33,367 bases of DNA from Bacillota bacterium. GTDB lineage: Bacteria; Bacillota_A; Clostridia; Lachnospirales; Lachnospiraceae. Position 1 is the first letter of the stretch. Each line of letters starts with the position of its first letter. A program made the position numbers and the translations under genes. The notes beneath the pieces are model-generated. The model was not told the DNA's origin and made no database searches. It worked only from the letters and a program-made list of their open reading frames with translations. Below, piece after piece: positions 15,798 through 24,442 of this stretch. The stretch covers positions 1 to 33,367 of the forward strand of contig JAEZSL010000083.1 of the NCBI GenBank assembly GCA_023443925.1. The letters are read 5' to 3'.

Positions 15798-18335
15798 TTA
15801 ATAAGTAGGTGTAATATTTCTTGGTGTTACTACTACTTTATTACCGGACAAATCGGTTAAAGCGTTGGAGATCGTAGATGCAACCGACATAGTTACCCTG
15901 TTTACAGGTTGTTCCGCTAAGAAAATATAAATGGTATTGCCTTCTATAACAGAACTTCCGGCAAGATCCCTTCCGTTCTGAGTAACTGAAAAATCAGGTG
16001 TTCCTAATATTTCTTCATCAAAGGTTATGACAACCGTTGTAGGTTGAGTGAAAGCTATTTTGGTTATAATCGGAACTTTATTTTCATTTAAATAAACTGC
16101 GGTTTCATATTGCTCCATAGCCGTAAAGGAATCTCCGTAACCTTTAATACCTTTAATAACTACCGCATAGGTAGCCGTTACGGAAACCGCACCCGGATTC
16201 AGCGTCAGCTGAACGGCTGCACCGTTTACATTGTTCTCGATCAATTCCGCTTTTGCAACACTCACTCCTAAGATACTATAATTACCCCTGTTTTCTGCTG
16301 TAGTCTTATCCAGTTTATTATCAAAGAAGACTGTAATAATATTATAATCACTGGCAGACTGTTCTATCTTTTCCGGTGCCGGCAGTCCTGTTCCGGTAGT
16401 TCCGGTACGGTTTACAATAACTTCAGTTTTTTTACTGTCATTATTGAAATTATCTTTTACAAATCCATCCGGTACGGTTATGGTATAGGTGCCGTTTTCA
16501 TCAAACTGTGCCTTATTCAGCACTACCGTAACTGTACTGTCCTTTGCTGTTGCAGTAAAATCAAGAGTCTTCTGTGAAAAGATATCGTTATTGACAGTAA
16601 CCAGTTTAGAGGCAAATTTACCCGCATCACTTACTAAGACTACTGATTTATCATAAGTAAGGGCCAGAAGATAATTAACTGTTCCATTTTTTTCTTCCTT
16701 CGTAAGCTTATAGGATCTCAGCTGAGGTCCGGTTATACTTACGGTAAAGTTAACCATTCTGTCTGTTAAGTTATTCGCGGTCGTATCTGTGGTTTTTACG
16801 TTATAACTATCCCAGTAACCGATGGATACTTTTTGTGAGCCGGTGAGTTTGGCAGAGGTAGCATCCAGGATATAATTTACTTTTGTCTTATCGGTTTTGC
16901 TGACTTCACCGTCTAACATCTTTCCGTTACTTAAGATAATTTCACCGGGAGTCTTGATGGATCTTGAAAAAGAAGCCGTCAGTGTGTTATACCCCGTACG
17001 GGTTAAGCTCATTAATCTGGCCTGGGATTTCGGAGTCGTATCCGTTGTCACATAAGCCGTGATAATGGAGTTGGCAGGATAATTGCCTGCTTTATCCTTT
17101 AAACCGGAGAAAACAACGGCAAAGGTTTTATTCTCATCTGCAGATGTAATACTGGTCAGGTCAATCACCAGGGATTTACTATCTTCCGATTTTACATAAT
17201 TCGTCTTGGTCTTTAACAGGCTTAAGGTGGACGCATCTGCAGTCTGTCCTGCTTTAACCAGGCTTACCTTAGAAACCGCCATATTGGTGAAATCCATGGC
17301 TTCACTGAATTCTACCGTGGCAATCATACCGGTGTCATCCACTTTATAGGCTTTGAAAAACGGTGGTGTTTTATCCACTAAGGCCAGATTCTTATAGTAT
17401 TCCGTAAGAGCTGTTCCATTCGCTGTCAGAACGCTGTTTGATAAATGAAGCACATAATTGCCGTTGAACGCATTCTCAGAGGTTATGGTTAATACTTTTC
17501 CGTCGGCAGACAGGGCACCTTTTAAATATCCCAGCTTATCTGCCGCAATTCCATCTGCATTGGCAAGTGCTTTTATGGAAACACTGTCCAGGAGTTCTCC
17601 GCTGCTGCTAAACATAGTGGAACCGTTCATGGCCTCATCAAAGGTTATGGTTAATGTTGTAGTATCCGTAAGTAATGCGGATTTAACACCTGCCGATTTT
17701 GCCATAATCTGAATGTTAACAGCATCTCTAACACTACTGGTCGATGCACCGGCTTTCGTCTGGGAAGCCGTTGCCGTCAGTCGTACGATTCCAGGTTTTA
17801 AGGCCTGTACGATTCCCTTACTGTCAACCGTTGCAAAGGCTGTATTATCCACAGTATAAGTAATTAAATCAGTGGCATTGCTTGGTGTAACCACGCTGTT
17901 AAAATCAATGGACTCACCAACCGTCATAACAAAATTATTCATTCCTTCCGGAAGCGTATTGGTTATCTTAATACTCGTAGCCGGAATTTTAACCGTTACC
18001 TTGCAGTACGGACGAAGTATCGTTCCGTCTTTATATACAATCTTGTTCTTGATATAAGCGGTCCCTTTACCGACAGCTGTGACATATCCGGTTTTGGCAT
18101 TAACGGTAACAATGCTTTTATTTGTCGTATACCAGGTGGTTGATTTCACCTTTGATTTATCCAGATTCTTAATGGATAAGGTAAATGCAGTTCCGATTCC
18201 GGCAAGTGTTTTGGATGCCAGGGATAAACTCGGTACCGTAGCAGCCATTGAAGTTATTCCGCTTCCCGGAAATACTGATGTGATCAAAAGGACAGTGAGT
18301 AAAAGCGCCATCCACTTCTGTATCCGTTTTTTCAT
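15798..18335 (-). CDS. Secreted Ig-like and SbsA-like surface protein (845 aa)
   Basis: AGGAGG precedes the ATG, and a signal peptide ends at about residue 32 (TSMAA). Two Big_2-like domains occupy about 36-115 and 119-210. Each has the usual SxNxxVATV-type strand followed by GIVxxxxPGxVxLTAxA. Residues about 215-432 hold two SbsA-type Ig-like modules (TTTLTITFDEAMNGS and GMIATVEFSEAMDFT, then FSGLKDKAGNYPAN). Similar beta modules continue to the end: 438-532, 537-645, and 650-845, the last of which closes with DLSGNKVVVTPRNITPTY. It closely parallels the 851-residue neighbour and is probably an extended surface or S-layer-like protein, although no anchor motif is visible. The promoter is at 18441-18468. 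Confidence 0.85.
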   Translation of the reverse strand: MKKRIQKWMALLLTVLLITSVFPGSGITSMAATVPSLSLASKTLAGIGTAFTLSIKNLDKSKVKSTTWYTTNKSIVTVNAKTGYVTAVGKGTAYIKNKIVYKDGTILRPYCKVTVKIPATSIKITNTLPEGMNNFVMTVGESIDFNSVVTPSNATDLITYTVDNTAFATVDSKGIVQALKPGIVRLTATASQTKAGASTSSVRDAVNIQIMAKSAGVKSALLTDTTTLTITFDEAMNGSTMFSSSGELLDSVSIKALANADGIAADKLGYLKGALSADGKVLTITSENAFNGNYVLHLSNSVLTANGTALTEYYKNLALVDKTPPFFKAYKVDDTGMIATVEFSEAMDFTNMAVSKVSLVKAGQTADASTLSLLKTKTNYVKSEDSKSLVIDLTSITSADENKTFAVVFSGLKDKAGNYPANSIITAYVTTDTTPKSQARLMSLTRTGYNTLTASFSRSIKTPGEIILSNGKMLDGEVSKTDKTKVNYILDATSAKLTGSQKVSIGYWDSYNVKTTDTTANNLTDRMVNFTVSITGPQLRSYKLTKEEKNGTVNYLLALTYDKSVVLVSDAGKFASKLVTVNNDIFSQKTLDFTATAKDSTVTVVLNKAQFDENGTYTITVPDGFVKDNFNNDSKKTEVIVNRTGTTGTGLPAPEKIEQSASDYNIITVFFDNKLDKTTAENRGNYSILGVSVAKAELIENNVNGAAVQLTLNPGAVSVTATYAVVIKGIKGYGDSFTAMEQYETAVYLNENKVPIITKIAFTQPTTVVITFDEEILGTPDFSVTQNGRDLAGSSVIEGNTIYIFLAEQPVNRVTMSVASTISNALTDLSGNKVVVTPRNITPTY

Positions 18336-18371
18336 TCTTCATTCCTCCTAATTTTATAAATTCCATTTTAT

Positions 18372-18392
18372 AAGAAGCACCTACTGCTTCTT
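18372..18392 (-). other. 8-bp hairpin in the leader of the 845-residue protein
   Basis: AAGAAGCA (18372-18379) pairs with TGCTTCTT (18385-18392) around a 5-nt loop. It lies about 37 nt upstream of the ATG in the transcribed leader and may stabilise the mRNA or regulate its translation. Confidence 0.4.
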
Positions 18393-18440
18393 TGGTACCG
18401 GCTCTCTCAAACCTTCCCGTCAGCAGTACTCCGTATCTAT

Positions 18441-18468
18441 ATTATAGTATAATTCCTACATTTGTCAA
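18441..18468 (-). promoter_or_regulatory. SigA-type promoter of the 845-residue Ig-like protein
   Basis: TTGACA (18468-18463) and TATAAT (18446-18441) are both perfect matches with a 16-bp spacer on the minus strand. The leader is about 100 nt. The surrounding bases are shared with the promoter of the 851-residue paralogue at 21650-21677. Confidence 0.82.
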
Positions 18469-18469
18469 A

Positions 18470-18830
18470 ATTTTGTCTAATAATTCAATAAATGTTATAT
18501 TTTTATTAAATTGCACATTTATTCCTTGTTAAATTCTTCTATTACTTGATATGATTGTCTCTCATGAGTTAACTCCAAGATAAAGTGCTGGCGCACTGCC
18601 ACAATAGTGGTAATCTTCCTTCCTTAAGTGGGACATCCATATCCTGCCGGTCGGGTTTTTTTATTCCACAGGACGCAATTTCTATGAAATAATTAAAAGG
18701 AGCTGCAGTTCTCCGGCCGGTAAGCCAAAGAGCTGCTGCTCCTCCTAACGGATACCATATAAACACCCCGGTATCCGGACTTCATATAATTATTTTACTT
18801 ATTTCTGAAGTAATTCACCTTATTTCAATC
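18470..18830. other. Intergenic region dense in short inverted repeats
   Basis: No convincing gene is present. Several perfect stems are: AGTGC/GCACT at 18584-18597; CGGATACC/GGTATCCG at 18749-18777 with a 13-nt loop; the palindromes CTCATGAG (18561-18568) and GAGTTAACTC (18566-18575). A 65-codon open frame (18569-18766, minus) has a possible GGGGTG ribosome site, but its composition is unlike the neighbouring genes and I do not call it. The stretch lies between the repeat pair at 18831 and the promoter at 18441. Confidence 0.4.
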
Positions 18831-18995
18831 TCACACTAACACCCATGGCATACCGCAAGTCCACTTGCGGTACTGCCCAAATAAGAAGTGTGAAATGTCT
18901 TTTATTTCACACTAACGCCCATGGCATAAACCATCTGCTAACAGATGGTTTACTGCCTCAAATCAGGGTGTGAATTAGCACTTCATAATTCACAC
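18831..18995 (-). repeat. Two-unit structured repeat with covarying hairpins, probable RNA element
   Basis: Unit 1 is 18831-18893 and unit 2 is 18906-18974; a third partial TTCACACTA lies at 18989-18997. Read on the minus strand, each unit has an outer stem TTCACAC/GTGTGAA (6-7 bp). Next comes an ATTTG-type stretch, the stem GGCA/TGCC with a bulged G, a long inner hairpin, and the conserved ATGGG(C/T)GTTA. The inner stems differ: TACCGCAAG/CTTGCGGTA in unit 1 and TAAACCATCTG/CAGATGGTTTA in unit 2. Both are perfectly paired, so changes on one side are matched on the other. The linkers can form alternative stems, for example GTGTGAATTA/TAATTCACAC at 18968-18995. It begins about 30 nt past the stop of the 851-residue protein. 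It matches no riboswitch or RNA family I know. Confidence 0.7.
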
Positions 18996-19023
18996 TATAT
19001 CCATTTAAATTTCGGCTTTTATG

Positions 19024-21579
19024 TTAATTCGCTGGTGTTATATTATAAGTACCTATATCCGACAGATTGCCGAAGGCATCCGTAATACGGTTTGAACTTG
19101 TCGGTATAATTTCCATAGGCTGATTGGCGACGGGCTTGTCATCCAGCGTAATAATAATTCTTTTGCCGCTTATGATACAGCTATCCACCAGATCCACGCC
19201 GTTTTGCATAACCGTGAAACTGGCTGTTCCCAGTATAGTTTCGTTAAAGGTTATGATAATTTTGTCGGGGGAGGTATAAACTGCATTTCCTTTTCCCGGT
19301 CCCGCATTCTCACGCAGGTAAACAAAGGTTGTATAGGGCTCCATTACGGTATAGGAATTATGATAACCGCTGATACCGGATATCGTTATGCTATATCTCG
19401 TGGATTCATTCACAGAATCCGCCATAAGTTTCAGTTTTACCGTAGCACCGGTGGTTGTATTATCCGTCAGTTCGGCAGATTCCACTACTGCTCCTGAAAC
19501 ATTATAGTTACCTGCATTCTGTGCGCTGTCCTCGTCCAGTTTGTTACCAAAGGTTACAAAGATAACACTTGCATCATCGGAGGACTGTACCACGGCTCTC
19601 GGTCTTGGCAATGCGGTGGAGGAACCGTCGGCATTCACCAGCTTCACAGCTGTATCGATATTGGTATTACCATATTCGTCCTGTATGAAATCTTCCGGTA
19701 TCGTAATGGTATAAGTACCTGCCTCATTCATATCACCTTTATCTAATACCACCGTAACAATGGTTCCGTCAGCATTAGCGGTATAGCCAATATAATTATC
19801 AGATGAGGATTTACCGCTGCTGACCAGTCTGGCTTTAAATTCTCCGCTGCGTTCAAGCAAGGTTACTTCTTTATTATAGAACAGTAACAGGTTATATACC
19901 GCTTCTCCGTTGTAGTTATCAACTGTAAACTGATAATCGATGAGCTCAGGCAGCTCGGTAATGTAAGTAAAGTTAACCTTCATGGTTACATAGGTGTTGG
20001 CCGAAGAATCGGAGGTATTTACATTAAAGCTATCCCAATAGCCGATTTGAACATCCTGCATACCGGTCAGCTTTGCAGAAGAAGAATCCAGCGTATAGGT
20101 AACCTGATAGGTATTTTTGTCATTTACAATACCGTTTATTGACATACCATTGCTTAACAATATATTACCAGGGGTCTGAATTGCCCTTGAAAACGTTGCA
20201 GTTAAGGTATTTCCGTCCGTACGGACTATGGAAACCACTCTAGCCTGGGCTTTCGGTTTCGTATCCGTAGCCAGGAATGCGGTAATACGGTCATTAGCAG
20301 GATAATTACCGGCTCTGTCTTTTAATCCGGAAAATACCACTCTAAACTGCTTATCCCTGTCTAAGGTTGATATCTGGGTTAGATCTATGCTTAAGGACTT
20401 GCTGTCGTCTGAAGCCTTGTAGTTGGCTTTCTGGCTTAATCTGCTGATGGTTGATGATTTCGCCGTTGCCGTACCAGATACCTGGGCCACATCTACAACC
20501 TTTAATCCGGAGAAATTCATCGCTTCACTAAAATGAATGTTTGCAATCAGTCCGGTATCATCAATAGTATAATTCTTATATGACGGTGCTTCCGTATCAT
20601 ACAGAGACAGTTCTTTATAATAATCCATTAAAGGCTGGCTGTCTTTTTTTGTAAGAATATTATAAGAAAACCGAATTCCATACAGCCCGTTAAAGTAACC
20701 GGAAGTACTAATCGTTAATATCTTGCCGTCTGAAGACAGACTGCCGGTTAAAGTACCTAAGCTGCTGGCGATTACACCGTTTTTATCGGATTTGGTAACT
20801 ATGGAAATATTGCTTAAAAGCTTTTTATCCGCACCTAAAACGGTTTTCTCATCAATTGCTTCATCAAAAGTTACCTTTATGGTAGTCGTATCCAGAAGTT
20901 CAACACTGGTGACTTTGGCAGTCTTTGTAACAATCTCTAAATTAATGCTGTCTTTTATATCAAGAATGTTATCCAGATTGTTCTTATAGTCTTTCGGCTT
21001 TGCTAGTTTCGCCCTGGCAGTCAGCGTGACAAATCCGGGTTTAACGCCTTTTACAATTCCGTTGCTGTCAACCGTTGCAATTTCATTGTTGCTTATGGCG
21101 TAGGTAATAGAATTATCTGCATTGGCCGGAGTAAGTGCGCTGTTAAAATCATAGGTATCACCTACTGCAATGACCTGTCTGCTGTTATTGGCAACATCAT
21201 CCTGAGCATTGCTGATTTTAATCGCCGTAGCCGGTATCTTTACCGTTACCTTACAGGCCGGCGTTATGACTTTACCGCTTTTATAGGTGATTTTACATTT
21301 TATGGTGGCGGTTCCTCTTCCAACTGATGTCACTTCTCCTCCGTTTACCGTCGCCACCTTTTTATTGGTGGATGACCAGCTGGCAGATTTTATTCCGGTT
21401 TTGGGCAGGTTCTTAATGGAAAGCTTAAATTCCTGGTTAATGCCGATTACCGTTTTGCTGTCCACAGACATAGCAGGCTTTGCTGCGGCAGAAACAAAGG
21501 CCGTATCAGCCGGAAGCAGGGGCACCGTCAGGATGATTGCCAGTAAAAAAGCAATCCATTTAAACAGGTGTTTCTTCAT
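19024..21579 (-). CDS. Secreted Ig-like and SbsA-like surface protein (851 aa)
   Basis: AAGGAGG precedes the ATG, and a signal peptide ends near residue 33 (FVSAAA). Its order of domains is that of the 845-residue neighbour. Big_2-like domains lie at about 36-115 and 119-216. SbsA-type modules span about 222-440 (TTTIKVTFDEAIDEKTV, GLIANIHFSEAMNFSG, FSGLKDRAGNYPAND). Three further beta modules follow at about 445-540, 545-648 and 656-851, ending FGNLSDIGTYNITPAN. The two proteins remain alignable throughout but have clearly diverged, so the duplication is not recent. The product is likely a long rod-like exported protein. Cell attachment is not explained by any visible motif, and binding of wall polymers or self-assembly are possible. 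Confidence 0.85.
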   Translation of the reverse strand: MKKHLFKWIAFLLAIILTVPLLPADTAFVSAAAKPAMSVDSKTVIGINQEFKLSIKNLPKTGIKSASWSSTNKKVATVNGGEVTSVGRGTATIKCKITYKSGKVITPACKVTVKIPATAIKISNAQDDVANNSRQVIAVGDTYDFNSALTPANADNSITYAISNNEIATVDSNGIVKGVKPGFVTLTARAKLAKPKDYKNNLDNILDIKDSINLEIVTKTAKVTSVELLDTTTIKVTFDEAIDEKTVLGADKKLLSNISIVTKSDKNGVIASSLGTLTGSLSSDGKILTISTSGYFNGLYGIRFSYNILTKKDSQPLMDYYKELSLYDTEAPSYKNYTIDDTGLIANIHFSEAMNFSGLKVVDVAQVSGTATAKSSTISRLSQKANYKASDDSKSLSIDLTQISTLDRDKQFRVVFSGLKDRAGNYPANDRITAFLATDTKPKAQARVVSIVRTDGNTLTATFSRAIQTPGNILLSNGMSINGIVNDKNTYQVTYTLDSSSAKLTGMQDVQIGYWDSFNVNTSDSSANTYVTMKVNFTYITELPELIDYQFTVDNYNGEAVYNLLLFYNKEVTLLERSGEFKARLVSSGKSSSDNYIGYTANADGTIVTVVLDKGDMNEAGTYTITIPEDFIQDEYGNTNIDTAVKLVNADGSSTALPRPRAVVQSSDDASVIFVTFGNKLDEDSAQNAGNYNVSGAVVESAELTDNTTTGATVKLKLMADSVNESTRYSITISGISGYHNSYTVMEPYTTFVYLRENAGPGKGNAVYTSPDKIIITFNETILGTASFTVMQNGVDLVDSCIISGKRIIITLDDKPVANQPMEIIPTSSNRITDAFGNLSDIGTYNITPAN

Positions 21580-21649
21580 TACATATCCTCCTTACATAAT
21601 TAATTAGGTATTAGGTATCACAGCATGGTATAAAACTTCTTGCTCTACC

Positions 21650-21677
21650 AATAGAGAATAATACCCATATTTGTCAA
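21650..21677 (-). promoter_or_regulatory. Predicted promoter of the 851-residue Ig-like protein
   Basis: TTGACA (21677-21672) and a weaker TCTATT (21655-21650) are 16 bp apart. The flanks align with the 18441-18468 promoter over about 25 bp (AATTTTGACAAAT, then GG.ATTAT), indicating a shared, inherited promoter. Confidence 0.55.
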
Positions 21678-21761
21678 AATTTAGACCGACCTAAATTTTA
21701 TCCCTTATAAGGTGTATCGGCAGTATAGAAAAGAAAAATAAGAAAAAATACAAGAATACAA

Positions 21762-21796
21762 GAAAAACTTCAGAGAATCCCTTATATTCCCTGAAG
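21762..21796 (-). terminator. Rho-independent terminator of the pheS-pheT operon
   Basis: On the minus strand CTTCAGGGAAT pairs with ATTCTCTGAAG (one G-U) around a 7-nt loop, followed by TTTTTC. It lies about 100 nt past the pheT stop. A second weak stem, TATCAAA/TTTGATA, lies between pheT and it. Confidence 0.82.
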
Positions 21797-21895
21797 CTTT
21801 CTTTATATCAAATCAACTTGTCTTTTGATACCCTTTTATTTTTAAGAGTACTACCTTACACTTTATAACAGAACCTCACTAACAAGCCTTTCGGT

Positions 21896-24334
21896 TTATT
21901 GTCTGAGTTCAATGTCCAGTTTACTAAGAGCATTCAGGATTTTATTCATAACTTCCGTTATATCCTTATCCTCCAGTGTTCTGTCCTTTGCCCTAAAGCT
22001 GATGGAATAGGCCATAGATTTATAGCCTTCCTTAATCTGGCTACCTTCATAAATATCAAATAAATGGTAACTCTCCAGAAGCTGTCCGCCGTTTTTACGA
22101 ATTATGGCTTCTACCTCCCCGGCCAGCAGTTCTTTCTTCATAACCATACTGATATCCCTGCTTACCGCCGGATACTTGGCGATGCCTTCATATTTTACGT
22201 CAAAGGTTGCACGGGCAACAATTTCCGGCATATCCAGTACGGTAACATAGACTTTATCCGCAATACCATAATTATCCAGCACCTCCGGATGTACTTCTCC
22301 GATATATCCGATTACGTTATTATCATAAATAATATTTGCCTGACGGCCCGGGTGAAGGTATGGTTTGCCTGCATTGGGATCGTAGGACACCAGCTCATTT
22401 AAGTGAAGTTTTTCTAAGAATTCCTCAACAACACCTTTTAAATCAAAGAAATCTCCTTCTCCGTACATTCCCAGGGTAAACTGCATTCTTTCATCCGGCA
22501 GTTCGGTAATAGGCAGTGCTTTGGGAAGATATACATTGCCCAGTTCATATAAGCGGACGTTTTTATTTCTTCTCTTAAAATTGGTGGCTAAGGAATTTAA
22601 CATGCCGTTTAAGGTAATGGTTCTCATGATACTGAAATCTTCTCCCAGGGGATTGGAGATTACCACTGTATCACGCAGTTTATCTCCTTCCGGTATCAAA
22701 AGTTTATCAAATACTTTAGGACTTTCAAAGGAATAATTCATTCCTTCGTTAAATCCAAATTGCTCTGCAAGGTTTCTTGCGGCATTCTCAATCCGGAGTT
22801 TAAATGATAATTTACCGGTAGTGGCTTCTCCCGTAGGCAAGGTAGTCGGTATGTTGTCGTAACCAAAGAAGCGTGCCACTTCTTCATCCAGATCCGCCTG
22901 GCTTTCCACATCCTGTCTCCAGCTTGGTACAATCACTTCCCCGGTTGCTTCGTCATAATCTAAATCAACTTTCTTAAAGTAACCGACCATGGTTTCTTTT
23001 GATAAATCGGTACCCAGTATTTTGTTGGTTCTCTCTGCACTAAATGGTACTCTTCTTGCCTCTCTTACCGTCGGATAAACATCAACAGCTCCGCCGACAA
23101 CTTCTCCTGCTCCCAGTTCTTCAATTAACTGGCAGGCACGGTTTATGGCATCCAGGGTGGTGTTGGGGTCCAGTCCCTTTTCAAATTTGGCGGCAGCATC
23201 GGTTCTAAGACCAAGCTTCTTTCCGGATAAACGTATATTGGTGCCGTTAAAGCAGGCGGCTTCAAACAATAATGTTTTCACCTCATCCGTAATCTTAGAA
23301 TTATCACCGCCCATAATTCCGGCTATACCTATGGGTTTTTCGGCATCACAGATCATCAGAATGGAGGAATCCAATTTTCTTACCTGACCGTCCAGAGTCT
23401 GGAATTCTTCTCCGTCTTTGCCTCTTCTTACAATAATCTTTTTACCTGCCACCTGATCCAGGTCAAAGGCGTGCATGGGCTGGGAAAACTCTTCCATTAC
23501 GTAGTTTGTTATATCAACCAGGTTATTGATTGGACGGATTCCGCAGGCTGCCAGTCTTCTCTGCATCCATAAAGGAGATGGTCCCAGCTTGATATTTTTA
23601 ACGATTCTGGCTACATAACGGCTGCAAAGGTCTTTATCTTCTATGTCCACCGCTATATAATCAGAAGCACTTTCCTGATTACCGGTTTCTTTTACAACGG
23701 GAGGCACAAAACTCTTACCGAAGGTGGCTGCAGCTTCCCTGGCAATACCAAGCACCCCGAAACAGTCCACACGGTTTGAGGTAACTTCATATTCAAACAC
23801 CACATCCTTAAGACCAAGGGCTTCCACTGCGCTGGAACCTATTTTTAAACCATCATATTCTTTGTTATTACTGAAAATATAGATGCCGTTATCCGGCGCA
23901 TCCGGGTACATCTCTTTGCTGGAGCCAAGTTCTTCGATGGAGCACATCATGCCGCAGGACTCAATTCCCCGGAGTTTTCCTTTTTTAATCTTGATTCCGC
24001 CGGGAGTTTTATTGCCGTCGTGGCCTCCTGCTACACGTCCGCCGTCCAGTACAACGGGTATGATATCGCCTTCCGCCACATTGGGAGCACCGGTTACTAT
24101 CTGTACCGTTTCTCCTTCTTCTGTTATCTGCACCTGGCATACAATTAATTTATCCGCATCCGGGTGTCTTTCTATTTTTAATATTTTACCTACTACAATT
24201 TTATCCAGATCCTCATCCAGCTGTTCATAACCTTCTACTTTGGTACCGCTTAGCGTCATGGCATCGGTGTATTCCTGTGCGGTAACATCCAGATCCGGTA
24301 CATATGCTTTTATCCATGATAATGGTGTATTCAT
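21896..24334 (-). CDS. pheT: Phenylalanyl-tRNA synthetase beta subunit
   Basis: The start is the ATG at 24334 (MNTPLSWIKAYVPDLDV), with AGGAGG 9 nt upstream; the open frame runs 30 codons further without a ribosome site. The resulting 812 residues fit the family. The N-terminal part contains the EMAP-type tRNA-binding domain (EGYEQLDEDLDKIVVGKI through GIESCGMMCSIEELG). B3/B4 and B5 domains follow, with GLRTDAAAKFEKGLDP as a core signature. The catalytic-like core contains YLHPGRQANI, and the FDX-ACB domain closes the protein (YPAVSRDISMVMKK). With PheS it forms the alpha2-beta2 enzyme that charges tRNA-Phe and edits mischarged Tyr. It starts 108 nt after pheS. Confidence 0.97.
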   Translation of the reverse strand: MNTPLSWIKAYVPDLDVTAQEYTDAMTLSGTKVEGYEQLDEDLDKIVVGKILKIERHPDADKLIVCQVQITEEGETVQIVTGAPNVAEGDIIPVVLDGGRVAGGHDGNKTPGGIKIKKGKLRGIESCGMMCSIEELGSSKEMYPDAPDNGIYIFSNNKEYDGLKIGSSAVEALGLKDVVFEYEVTSNRVDCFGVLGIAREAAATFGKSFVPPVVKETGNQESASDYIAVDIEDKDLCSRYVARIVKNIKLGPSPLWMQRRLAACGIRPINNLVDITNYVMEEFSQPMHAFDLDQVAGKKIIVRRGKDGEEFQTLDGQVRKLDSSILMICDAEKPIGIAGIMGGDNSKITDEVKTLLFEAACFNGTNIRLSGKKLGLRTDAAAKFEKGLDPNTTLDAINRACQLIEELGAGEVVGGAVDVYPTVREARRVPFSAERTNKILGTDLSKETMVGYFKKVDLDYDEATGEVIVPSWRQDVESQADLDEEVARFFGYDNIPTTLPTGEATTGKLSFKLRIENAARNLAEQFGFNEGMNYSFESPKVFDKLLIPEGDKLRDTVVISNPLGEDFSIMRTITLNGMLNSLATNFKRRNKNVRLYELGNVYLPKALPITELPDERMQFTLGMYGEGDFFDLKGVVEEFLEKLHLNELVSYDPNAGKPYLHPGRQANIIYDNNVIGYIGEVHPEVLDNYGIADKVYVTVLDMPEIVARATFDVKYEGIAKYPAVSRDISMVMKKELLAGEVEAIIRKNGGQLLESYHLFDIYEGSQIKEGYKSMAYSISFRAKDRTLEDKDITEVMNKILNALSKLDIELRQ

Positions 24335-24442
24335 CCCATTAAACCTCCTATAATTCTTTAATCCAACTGATAACCGATTCCGATGCTGCAAGCTCCAGCT
24401 GCGGCCGAATCCCGTTCCAGCCAAAAGCTCAGCATCGATATA

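Noticed and set aside
18569..18766. 65-codon minus-strand frame in the intergenic region
   Set aside because: Possible GGGGTG ribosome site, but hairpin-rich sequence and protein-like features are absent. It is not enough to call.
18831..18930. Tiny frames MGVSVK and MGVSVRLK inside the repeat units
   Set aside because: They result from the conserved ATGGG(C/T)GTTAGTGTGA segment and lack ribosome sites. Structure explains the conservation better.
18831..18995. Integron attC sites
   Set aside because: The GTTAGTG ends do not fit the GTTRRRY core, and no integrase or cassettes are near.
13918..21579. Sortase, SLH or choline-type anchors in the Ig-like proteins
   Set aside because: No LPXTG-hydrophobic-basic tail and no SLH repeats are present at either end.
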